Assembly (NCBI RefSeq): GCF_000317205.1
Contig: NZ_AJLK01000087.1
Coordinates: 62,001-126,000 of the forward strand
Length of the DNA: 64,000 nt
Direction: 5' to 3'
From: Fischerella muscicola PCC 7414
GTDB taxonomy: Bacteria; Cyanobacteriota; Cyanobacteriia; Cyanobacteriales; Nostocaceae
Every line of letters begins with the position of its first letter. Positions within the stretch are counted from its first letter, which is position 1. The position numbers were made by a program, and so were the translations under genes. A model generated the notes under the pieces. The model was not told the origin of the DNA. It saw only the letters and a list, made by a program, of their open reading frames with translations, and ran no database searches. Below are positions 54,535-61,514 of the stretch, piece after piece.

Positions 54535-54550
54535 TATCTACATGTAGATA
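54535..54550. promoter_or_regulatory. Perfect 16-bp palindrome at the DUF981 start
   Basis: TATCTACATGTAGATA, symmetrical about 54542/54543, beginning one base upstream of the ATG. It is a candidate binding site for a dimeric repressor. The core CTACATGTAG resembles TACA(N)TGTA sites of BlaI/CopY-type regulators but with two central bases fewer, so the regulator is unassigned. Confidence 0.6.
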
Positions 54551-54856
54551 GTATTTAACTCACATTTGAATCTAAAATTCGGTTATTGAAAATCTGTAGT
54601 GAGAAGCATTTTTTAATAATTTTATAATGCCATAGTGTCAAACAGTTATTAGATTAACAAAGATATTCTAGAAATACAAAAAATCTCACTTCAAATAGCC
54701 AAGATTAAATAAAGGGTCAGATCAAGTTCGGTTAACCATTTATAATAAAAGACCCTCTTCGCAGAGGGGCTGTTCTTGTGAGGTTAAACGAGAATTATAA
54801 GTAATCATGCTTATATTGGATAACGCCACCGATGCGATCGCTCAAACAATTAGTTT
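54551..54856. other. Intergenic region upstream of DUF981 with a hairpin
   Basis: Probable promoter DNA of the DUF981 gene, then AT-rich sequence. CCCTCT (54753-54758) and AGAGGG (54763-54768) with a T-rich leftward tail form the terminator of the upstream sugar permease gene. No ORF. Confidence 0.5.
54745..54770 (-). terminator. Terminator of the sugar permease gene
   Basis: In the leftward transcript CCCTCT-GCGA-AGAGGG is followed by TCTTTTATTAT. It lies 90 bases past the permease stop codon. Confidence 0.75.
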
Positions 54857-55750
54857 TTAACTTTCCTCTCTCCAAGTTTGTAACTGCAAATATACTAGTA
54901 TCAGTGTCACCGCAAATAGTACTGTGGCAGCGGCTGCTGCGTAACCAAAATCAAATTGAGCAAAAGCCTCTTGGTAAATGTAATAAACCATTAAATTAGT
55001 AGAATTCAAAGGCCCACCACCAGTAATTACATACACTTGCTCAAAACTCCGCAATGTAAAAATCATAGTGGTGACGAGCGCAAATATTAGAGTTGATTGC
55101 AATCCTGGTAGGGTAATGTACCAAAACTTTTGCCAAGCATTAGCGCCATCGAGTTCCGCAGCTTCGTATCGACTTGGAGGAATGGTTTGTAACCCTGCTA
55201 AAAATACCACCATGTTAAACCCGAGTTGTTTCCAAATACTCAAGATAATCAGTACTGGCATTGCCCAAACAGTACTACTCAGCCAGGGAATCCCTTTAAT
55301 ACCTATGACATCTAATAACGTATTCACAGCACCATCGTTTTGAAATAACCAACGAAATCCCAATCCAGCCGCAACTAAGGAGATAATTGAGGGTAAAAAA
55401 TATACACCCCGCAACAAACCACGCAAAGGCAAAGCCTGGTTTAACAGTACCGCTAGTCCTAAAGGGATAACCAAACTGGGAATAACAGTAGCAAGGGTAA
55501 AATAAATAGTATTAAAAATAACTTGCCAAAAGTCGGAGTTAGATAGCAAGCGCCAGTAATTTTTTAAGCCTATCCAGTGTATGCCACCAGAAGTGAACAT
55601 ACCACTAGTAAAACTGAGATAAAACAAGTAGGCGATGGGCCAAAGGATAAAAAGACTCAATAAAATCAGTGCTGGAGTGAGAAAAATCCAAGCAGCAACG
55701 GCATCATTATCCAACCACGACTGACTAGATTTACTATATATTTTTGGCAT
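54857..55750 (-). CDS. Carbohydrate ABC transporter permease (UgpA/MalF-like)
   Basis: 297 residues with six spans; the opening ANAAWIFLTPALILLSLFILWPIAYLFYLSF-type block is the standard sugar-permease start. The cytoplasmic EAA loop, EAAELDGANAWQKFWYITLPGL (residues about 203-223), couples it to an ATPase. It ends VYLQLQTWREES. The partner permease, binding protein and ATPase are not adjacent, so they must lie outside or elsewhere. The substrate (a glycoside, trehalose-like or glucosylglycerol-type compatible solute) cannot be chosen. Confidence 0.92.
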   Translation of the reverse strand: MPKIYSKSSQSWLDNDAVAAWIFLTPALILLSLFILWPIAYLFYLSFTSGMFTSGGIHWIGLKNYWRLLSNSDFWQVIFNTIYFTLATVIPSLVIPLGLAVLLNQALPLRGLLRGVYFLPSIISLVAAGLGFRWLFQNDGAVNTLLDVIGIKGIPWLSSTVWAMPVLIILSIWKQLGFNMVVFLAGLQTIPPSRYEAAELDGANAWQKFWYITLPGLQSTLIFALVTTMIFTLRSFEQVYVITGGGPLNSTNLMVYYIYQEAFAQFDFGYAAAAATVLFAVTLILVYLQLQTWREES

Positions 55751-55771
55751 CTATAAAATTAACCTGTCGTT

Positions 55772-56416
55772 ATGACACTCCGCCCTGATTCTAGCGTTAG
55801 CCTGGTTTCTCCTCAAATTCAAGACGCATTTACTCAAAGCACTCCTTTAAAATTGGGAATCATGGCTTCGGGAAGTGGCAGTAACTTTGAAGCAGTTGCC
55901 CAAGCCATCAAAGACAAGCAACTCAATGCCCAAATTCAAGTATTAATTTACAACAACCCAGATGCCTATGCCGCAGTCCGGGCTAGTAATTGGAATGTAC
56001 CTGCCGTACTTCTCAACCACCGTGACTACGATAGCCGTGAAGAGTTTGATCGGCAAATTGTCCAAACTCTACGGCAGTATGATGTGGATTGGGTAATTAT
56101 GGCTGGTTGGATGCGACTAGTGACAGAAGTGTTAATTGATGCTTTTCCGAATAAAATTATCAATATTCATCCCAGTTTATTACCTAGTTTTAAGGGTTCC
56201 CGTGCCGTGGAGCAAGCCCTCGCTACTGGTGTAAAAATTGCTGGCTGTACAGTGCATTTAGTTTGTTTGGAAATGGACAGTGGCCCAATTTTAATGCAGG
56301 CAGCGGTTCCCATCTTGCCTGATGATACGCCCGAAACCCTCCACGCCAGAATTCAAGTGCAGGAACACAGGATATTACCACAAGCGATCGCACTAGCGGC
56401 ACAACAAGCTTCATGA
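55772..56416 (+). CDS. purN: Phosphoribosylglycinamide formyltransferase
   Basis: 214 residues; transfers a formyl group from 10-formyl-tetrahydrofolate to GAR in purine synthesis. Key sites are the phosphate-binding GIMASGSGSNFEAV (about 29-41), the folate-site IMAGWMRLV, the catalytic Asn-His in INIHPSLLPSFKGSRA (NIHPSLLP), and the Asp in LEMDSGPILMQAAV. The N-terminal 27 residues before the fold are an extra polar segment. It is divergent from the sugar permease and starts 21 bases from it. Confidence 0.95.
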   Translation: MTLRPDSSVSLVSPQIQDAFTQSTPLKLGIMASGSGSNFEAVAQAIKDKQLNAQIQVLIYNNPDAYAAVRASNWNVPAVLLNHRDYDSREEFDRQIVQTLRQYDVDWVIMAGWMRLVTEVLIDAFPNKIINIHPSLLPSFKGSRAVEQALATGVKIAGCTVHLVCLEMDSGPILMQAAVPILPDDTPETLHARIQVQEHRILPQAIALAAQQAS

Positions 56417-56479
56417 AAGTATGCTGGAACTACTTTCAGAAGTATATAAAGCATCCTCAAGGAGTTTTTAATCTCACTT

Positions 56480-56735
56480 ATCAGCATTAAAAACTCGTCA
56501 GCAAATATCAAAACCTTGTGAACGAGTGCTAGAATTTCAACCGCGAGTCTCAGAACTGTATAAACTGAGTATTATAAGCTTGTTAGCGAGTCTTTGAACT
56601 TCATCAACGACTGTGAGAACTTCGTCAGCAAGTATCAAAACCTCGTGAACGAGTATTAAAACTTAATCAACGAGTAGTAGAACTTCATTAGCGAGTGCCA
56701 AAAACTCGTGAATGAGTGTTATAACATTACGGCTC
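56480..56735. repeat. 21-bp tandem repeat array (decayed heptad-coding look)
   Basis: The motif GAGT recurs at almost exactly 21-base intervals about ten times, with consensus GAGT-N3-AGAACTTCRT-NAAC. One interval has an extra base. In one frame the units read NF[V/I]SKY[E/Q]-type heptads (NFINDCE, NFVSKYQ, NLVNEY, NFISECQ, KLVNECY) but with several TAA/TAG stops. The array fills the spacer between purN and the VOC gene. Confidence 0.8.
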
Positions 56736-56761
56736 TTATCAAAAATTACTCTACTTAGTAT

Positions 56762-57127
56762 CTACGGACGGGTCAACAATTCCAAATTATGTCCGTCGGG
56801 GTCATAGAAATAGAAACCGCGTCCTCCATTCCTATGATTGATTTGGTTTTTATTTCGATGCATGGGGTCGCTACTATATTCCAATCCTGCTTCTTGGACG
56901 CGTGCGAAGATTGCATCAAATTCCTCATCACTAACATGGAATGCGTAGTGATGCGACTCAAATTCCTCTCTATCGTCAAAGTCAAGGGTGAGAGTATCAT
57001 TGACACGTACAGCAGCAAAGTGACCAACAGAAGGCTCAACTTTTAGACCAAAAATTTGTGCAAAAAAGCGTGCTGCTGCTTCTTTGTCACGTGCAGGTAC
57101 TATGGTGTGATTTAAAGTAATTGTCAT
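56762..57127 (-). CDS. VOC (glyoxalase/bleomycin-resistance-like) family protein
   Basis: 121 residues from ATG 57127; the extension to 57199 is repeat DNA. It has a single vicinal-oxygen-chelate domain: NHTIVPARDKEAAARFFAQIFGLKVEP and the end GRGFYFYDPDGHNLELLTR (Glu/His metal-ligand strand). Conserved DFDDREEFESHHYAFHVSDEEFD also fits. Members are dioxygenases, isomerases, resistance proteins or lyases; this one has no identified substrate. Confidence 0.88.
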   Translation of the reverse strand: MTITLNHTIVPARDKEAAARFFAQIFGLKVEPSVGHFAAVRVNDTLTLDFDDREEFESHHYAFHVSDEEFDAIFARVQEAGLEYSSDPMHRNKNQINHRNGGRGFYFYDPDGHNLELLTRP

Positions 57128-57431
57128 TTCATACCTCCGGGAGTGTGGGGAGTGTGGGGAGATGGGGAGGTGGGGAGGTGGGGAACTCGGGGCCCCCACT
57201 CCCTTGGGGGAGTGGGGATTAGGGGCAGTGGGGAGGTGGGGAGGTGGGGAGTAATGTAGAGACGCTTCAAACAGCGCGTCTGGGAGTGTGAAGGGTGTAG
57301 TTCAGTTATCAGTTATCAGTTATCAAATTCTATTATTCACTGTTTACTGATTCCTAACCACTAACCACTACCCACTACCTACTACCTACTGTACAGACGT
57401 GCCATGGCACGTCTGGTACAACCACTAACAA
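57128..57431. repeat. 304-bp repeat-rich spacer
   Basis: It holds GGGGAGGTG octamers (57141-57180 and 57232-57250), the GGGGATTAGGGG element (57181-57230), AGACGC-TTCAAACAGC-GCGTCT (57260-57281), CAGTTATCAGTTATC and CTAACCA/CTACCTA heptamers (57300-57390), and the 20-bp palindrome AGACGTGCCATGGCACGTCT (57395-57414). No ORF. Confidence 0.85.
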
Positions 57432-57995
57432 TTATGCAGTTTGGTCTGAAGGATTTAAAGCAGAACGTCCGTTCAATGACAGCATTACACGAGAAACACC
57501 AGTGAATAGAACACTAGCACCTAGCAGTGTTCCCAGCAGCCAAGGTGCATTGAAAGGCCACTGGAACCAAATCATTCCACCTAAAATAAGGGTAATAATG
57601 CCGTCAGTGAGTACCCAAGTCCAGTTTTGTTGGGGGCGTAACTTGAATGCCAGGATCAACTCGAAGACGCCTTCGGTTAATAAGAAGCTACCGAGTAATA
57701 GGGTTAGTGTCAGAATACCTGTGCGAGGGTAAATAAGCAGCATGATACCAGTAGCGATGTAAAGGCCACTCAACAAAACTTTCCAAACAAAGCCGCCTCG
57801 CTCCCGGGTATTATACGCATAGAATAATTTGGCAAACCCGGCAGAAGTCAGGATGACTGCAAACCAGGTTTCAGCGAAAATAGTTGTGACAACAGGTAGT
57901 GCGATCGCAATTATTCCCAACACAGTCAGGATAATACCCATCCATAGCGATCGGTTATCATTTTTGTTGATGTTATCAGAAACGTTGGTTGTCAT
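57432..57995 (-). CDS. HdeD-family (DUF308) membrane protein
   Basis: 187 residues with six spans. The first span SLWMGIILTVLGIIAIALPVVTT and the repeated pattern GLYIATGIMLLIYPRTGILTLTLLLGSFLLTEGVFELILAF (in pieces) are HdeD hallmarks. Family members are linked to acid resistance in enterobacteria; in cyanobacteria the function is not established. Single gene. Confidence 0.88.
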   Translation of the reverse strand: MTTNVSDNINKNDNRSLWMGIILTVLGIIAIALPVVTTIFAETWFAVILTSAGFAKLFYAYNTRERGGFVWKVLLSGLYIATGIMLLIYPRTGILTLTLLLGSFLLTEGVFELILAFKLRPQQNWTWVLTDGIITLILGGMIWFQWPFNAPWLLGTLLGASVLFTGVSRVMLSLNGRSALNPSDQTA

Positions 57996-58176
57996 ATAAA
58001 TTTTTTCCCTTAGCTGAGAATAAACCTAACAATCAGGCTAGAAAATTTCTCAGCAAGTAGGGTATAACCCTAAGATAGACTCCGGCTTACTTTTGGTACT
58101 ATCTTTAACACTACTTTTGGAGTAGACTACAACGTTTATTTTTGACACTGGGGGCTACAAATGTCACCGTTTTAAG

Positions 58177-58590
58177 CTACAGACCTAAAAAACTTCTTAC
58201 CTGTGTCACTACTTGGTTCAAAGTTTCGGGTAAATTGTTTTTGGCGTCTGTCACTAGTTGGTTAAAACCTTGAGGTAAATTGTTTCTGGCGTCTGTCACT
58301 AGTTGATTTAAAGCTTGAGGTAAGTTATTTTTTGCGTCTGTTACTACTTGGTTAAAACCTTGAGGAAGGTAATTTCTGGCCTCTGTCACTAGCTGACTGA
58401 GAGTTTGAGGTAGGTTGATGACTTCTTGTGTAAAATCTTGAGGAGTATAACCAAACAGCATCAAGATAATAAAAACTACCAAAATAATAGCTGTTGTACT
58501 GATGACTATCTTCAAAACATTAAATAATGCTTTCAGAACTAGCCATACAAGAATTAGTGCAGCGATGGGAATAATTATACTGGTAGCCAT
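58177..58590 (-). CDS. Membrane protein with five 15-residue repeats
   Basis: 137 residues. Two hydrophobic spans occupy 5-50. The rest is repeats of NLPQGFNQLVTDAKN (15 residues, about 5 copies from residue 58 to 125), each 45 bases and nearly identical. They are amphipathic and predicted to be helical, with Leu/Phe/Val on one face, as in apolipoprotein-like or shock-type repeats. Function unknown; possibly a membrane-surface helix layer. Confidence 0.75.
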   Translation of the reverse strand: MATSIIIPIAALILVWLVLKALFNVLKIVISTTAIILVVFIILMLFGYTPQDFTQEVINLPQTLSQLVTEARNYLPQGFNQVVTDAKNNLPQALNQLVTDARNNLPQGFNQLVTDAKNNLPETLNQVVTQVRSFLGL

Positions 58591-58675
58591 AATCTAGCCT
58601 TGTTAAAAAGTAATAATTAAATACTCAACAAACAAATTTATTTGTATAGTAATTTTCCTTCAACCTTCATCCTTC

Positions 58676-59257
58676 TTAATATCTTCCTACTTTCCACAAA
58701 TAACTAGAAACAATATTTGTAAACACATGAGCAATAATTGGCACTAATAAATTACCACTGAGGAGAGCGCTATATCCTAATATTAATCCAACAATACTTG
58801 CCCAAATCACATAGGGCCATTGCTGAGAACCACTCAGATGCAAAACACCAAAACAAAGACTAGATACGATCACAGCAGCATCGTCTAATCCAAAAGCTGG
58901 CAACATTACACCACGAAATAGTAATTCTTCACTCAATCCTGGTAATAACCCCAACCAAATTAAGTCAGGTAAAGCTAGGGGTTTGAGAACTATTTCTAAG
59001 TAATAATTGGCGCTTTTACGGTATAGGGAACAAAGTTGATAAGCTAAACCACTCAAACCAGTAATACTTAAGCCTAAACCCACGCCTAAAAGCAAATGTC
59101 TGGAATTCCAGGTTAAAGGCATCAAAGTAAAATTGCCAAAATACAACCATAGTTTGGCAATCATCCATAAAACTACAGCAGTTACTGCCATCGCCACCAG
59201 TACTTGGGTGCGTGTCAGATAAGGTATTTCTGGCTCTTGTTTTTCTGGTTGAGTCAC
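58676..59257 (-). CDS. CPBP intramembrane metalloprotease (CAAX protease-like)
   Basis: 193 residues starting at a GTG (59257); no ATG is near, and upstream is simple repeat. Membrane spans surround the abortive-infection/CPBP motifs: EELLFRGVMLPAF (motif 1, EE.R), FGVLHLSG (motif 2, His) and AHVFTNIV (motif 3, HxxxN). These Glu/His residues bind the catalytic metal in Rce1-like proteases. Prokaryotic members may process small peptides, including bacteriocin-type ones, or act in defence; no substrate is evident. Confidence 0.88.
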   Translation of the reverse strand: MTQPEKQEPEIPYLTRTQVLVAMAVTAVVLWMIAKLWLYFGNFTLMPLTWNSRHLLLGVGLGLSITGLSGLAYQLCSLYRKSANYYLEIVLKPLALPDLIWLGLLPGLSEELLFRGVMLPAFGLDDAAVIVSSLCFGVLHLSGSQQWPYVIWASIVGLILGYSALLSGNLLVPIIAHVFTNIVSSYLWKVGRY

Positions 59258-59420
59258 GAGTTGGGGACTGGGATTGGGAGGACAAGGAGGACAGGGGAAT
59301 GTGGGGAGTGTGGGAAGTGTGGGAAGTATGGGGAGACAAGGAGGACAAGGAAGAAATACTTATTTCCTATTCCCTGTTAAGAGTTAAGAGTTCCCTCTTA
59401 CCAACCACTAACTACTGTAC

Positions 59421-59489
59421 AGACGTGCCATGGCACGTCTGGTACAACCACTAACCACTAACCATTAACCACTAACCATTAACCATTAA
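59421..59489. repeat. 20-bp palindrome copy 3 and ACTAACC heptamers
   Basis: AGACGTGCCATGGCACGTCT (59421-59440) is followed by CTAACCA-type heptamers up to the DUF3326 stop codon. Confidence 0.8.
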
Positions 59490-60551
59490 CTAATTATTTA
59501 AACAACGTAATGGCGAGATTTCAGGATTAAGGGCATATGGGTTAATGCCAGCTTTATGGGCAACTAATACACCTACTGCTTCTAAATATGAGTTTACCTG
59601 TACTGATTTTATCCCCAAAGGTTGGGGAGGAACTTGGATGAGAGTATGATTTTCCTGAACTGTAACTATTAGGGATTGACTTTGGCTGAGACTTAGTAAG
59701 GCGCTACTGCCACATGCGGTTGCTGGCACAATCACAGCGTCTATTTGATTAGCCCAAATATCTGTTGGTTCAAGTATTTGCTCAGTCTCCCTTACAATAA
59801 ATTGGGGTGCGCGGCTTAAACCAACAAGAACGCTTGGTAGAAAAGTATAACCCAATTCTTCGGCAGCTGAACGGGGAGATAAATCTGGATCTAGGGGTGG
59901 AGGTAAAAAGGCTGGAGAATGGGCGCAAGGAATGTGAAATTGTCGCACTACTAAATGGCTAATCACAGCTTCAGCCCCAGCGATGGGATCTACGCCTTTG
60001 CCGTGACGGTAGTTTTGATCTGCTTGTTCATCAATATTATCGGGGAAACGAGCCACAACTGCGATCGCTTCTGCCCCAGCTTTGTTAATTAATACTTCTG
60101 CTGCCCGTAATAAACTATCTGGATTACCTATAGTTCCCCAACTTACACCAGAGGCAGATGTACGTAATTCTACGTTTAAATGCGTATCGCTAATTACATA
60201 GTCAGTCAGAGACAATCCTAAAGTTGCCCTAGCCGCGTCGGCTGCTTGCAGGTGTCGCACTCGCAATTCTGGTTCTATGCCTTGGTCTAAAAGCAAACCA
60301 ATCCGATTTTGATGAACGGGGCGTAATCCCCAGCACCCAGAAGCAAATTTGTCAAGTCCATAACCTTCGACATAGAAAGCATTGGGGAGATTCCAATATA
60401 AAGTCGCGCCATTCATGACATTGGGGTGGGTGATCAGGCGATCGCAAACTTGGGCGATAGTTTTCGCGACTGGTAATGCATCACCTGCATAACCACCAAT
60501 GGCAGCCCCAATGCCAGTTGGTACAATTAGAATAGAAGTGTATGGACGCAT
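59490..60551 (-). CDS. DUF3326-family protein
   Basis: 353 residues. The start (PTGIGAAIGGYAGDALPVA) and block DRLITHPNVMNGATLYWNLPNAFYVEGYGLD (in pieces) match the DUF3326 family, conserved in cyanobacteria and plants. RVRHLQAADAARATLGLSL and SASGVSWGTIGNPDSLLRA are also typical. Family members are soluble with no known reaction; a Rossmann-like N terminus is suggested by the glycine-rich loop. It starts at an ATG with weak ribosome site and has no operon partner. Confidence 0.85.
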   Translation of the reverse strand: MRPYTSILIVPTGIGAAIGGYAGDALPVAKTIAQVCDRLITHPNVMNGATLYWNLPNAFYVEGYGLDKFASGCWGLRPVHQNRIGLLLDQGIEPELRVRHLQAADAARATLGLSLTDYVISDTHLNVELRTSASGVSWGTIGNPDSLLRAAEVLINKAGAEAIAVVARFPDNIDEQADQNYRHGKGVDPIAGAEAVISHLVVRQFHIPCAHSPAFLPPPLDPDLSPRSAAEELGYTFLPSVLVGLSRAPQFIVRETEQILEPTDIWANQIDAVIVPATACGSSALLSLSQSQSLIVTVQENHTLIQVPPQPLGIKSVQVNSYLEAVGVLVAHKAGINPYALNPEISPLRCLNN

Positions 60552-60600
60552 GAAAATTTATGAATTATGAATTATGAATTATAAACTTTTTAATTCATAA
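60535..60600. repeat. ATGAATTATGAATTAT simple repeat
   Basis: Four GAATTAT units in the spacer between DUF3326 and the 60-codon gene. Confidence 0.6.
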
Positions 60601-60615
60601 TTCCTGATTCGTTGT

Positions 60616-60798
60616 CTACTGATTTTCTTGCTTGGTGACGACAGCTTCGACGGTTGCCTTTTGTTGTGGAACATCCACACAAGTGATTGCCCAACGAAGA
60701 GGTTCCCCTTGCTTTTTCAGTTCTGCTTCAATTGTTTTTTGTAATTCTGTAGGAGTTTCTTGAAGGTTAATTTCTGCGGTAATGAAATGAGTTGTCAT
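60616..60798 (-). CDS. Small conserved hypothetical protein
   Basis: 60 residues from ATG 60798 (MTTHFITAEINLQE); the extension upstream to 60903 is heptamer repeat DNA. The fold looks like a short alpha/beta domain: HFITAEINLQET (strand), TELQKTIEAELKKQGEP (helix), LRWAITCVDVPQQKATVEAVVTKQ (two strands). No family is recognised. It reads in the same direction as the ferredoxin gene (60906), separated by repeats, so coupling is uncertain. Confidence 0.65.
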   Translation of the reverse strand: MTTHFITAEINLQETPTELQKTIEAELKKQGEPLRWAITCVDVPQQKATVEAVVTKQENQ

Positions 60799-60905
60799 AG
60801 TATTTGTTGGTGGTTGGTAGTTAATGGTTGATTGTTGGTAGTTGGTGGTTGATTGTTGATGATTTTCCCAATCAACAAACAACGAACAACAAACACCTAT
60901 CAATA

Positions 60906-61220
60906 TTATTTCCCAAATTGTAATTGATAAACGGTATCTTCTTTTTCTGTGGCAATTTTTAAATCAGAACGAGGATAGGCTACACAAAGTAAGACATAAC
61001 CTTGTTTTTGGAGTTCAGGACTAACACCCATGCCATCGGTTTGATCTACTGTACCGGAAATAATTTGACCAGCGCAAGTTGTACAAACGCCTGCATGACA
61101 GGAACTAGGTAATTCTAAACCAGCTGCATCTGCAACTGATAAAATTGTTTGATTTTCGGGGACTTGTAAAGTATAAGTTTTGCCTTGATGGTTAAGTTCA
61201 ACCGTATAAATATTGGACAT
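60906..61220 (-). CDS. Plant-type [2Fe-2S] ferredoxin
   Basis: 104 residues from ATG 61220 (MSNIYTVEL); the ORF extension to 61247 lacks support. The cluster is bound by Cys residues in SCHAGVCTTCAG (C-x4-C-x2-C) and the fourth in VLLCVAYP. The opening TVELNHQGKTYTLQVPENQTILSVADAAGLELPSSC is typical of the plant/cyanobacterial ferredoxin fold. It differs from PetF in having an extra C-terminal tail (LKIATEKEDTVYQLQFGK), so it is likely a specialised paralogue that donates electrons to one partner enzyme rather than the main photosynthetic ferredoxin. Confidence 0.93.
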   Translation of the reverse strand: MSNIYTVELNHQGKTYTLQVPENQTILSVADAAGLELPSSCHAGVCTTCAGQIISGTVDQTDGMGVSPELQKQGYVLLCVAYPRSDLKIATEKEDTVYQLQFGK

Positions 61221-61514
61221 ATACAAATTCCAAGAGTAATGCAGCAAACAAATCTAATATTTTATCTTAAAAAGAGACGAATACCCAAATTCATAAGTGC
61301 AAACTAAATAAAATATTCTCTTGTCAGAGTTATATATGCAATAGTAACTGTAGGGGATAATTATAAATCCTGGACAGAAACTAGAGTTTGTCACCTCAAC
61401 TTTGAGGAATTGGTGGGGGATGGGGTGATGGTTCTCCCCACCTTCCCATCTATGAAAGTAGGGAAGTGATCACAAATACGAGCGAAATTTTTGCCTGAAC
61501 CTTTGGAGAGTAAA
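61221..61514. other. Divergent intergenic region between ferredoxin and acnB
   Basis: It includes AT-rich DNA near 61250-61370 and GTGATGG-type simple repeats (61411-61450). The acnB ribosome site is GGAGAG, five bases before ATG 61515. No further gene is seen. Confidence 0.45.
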
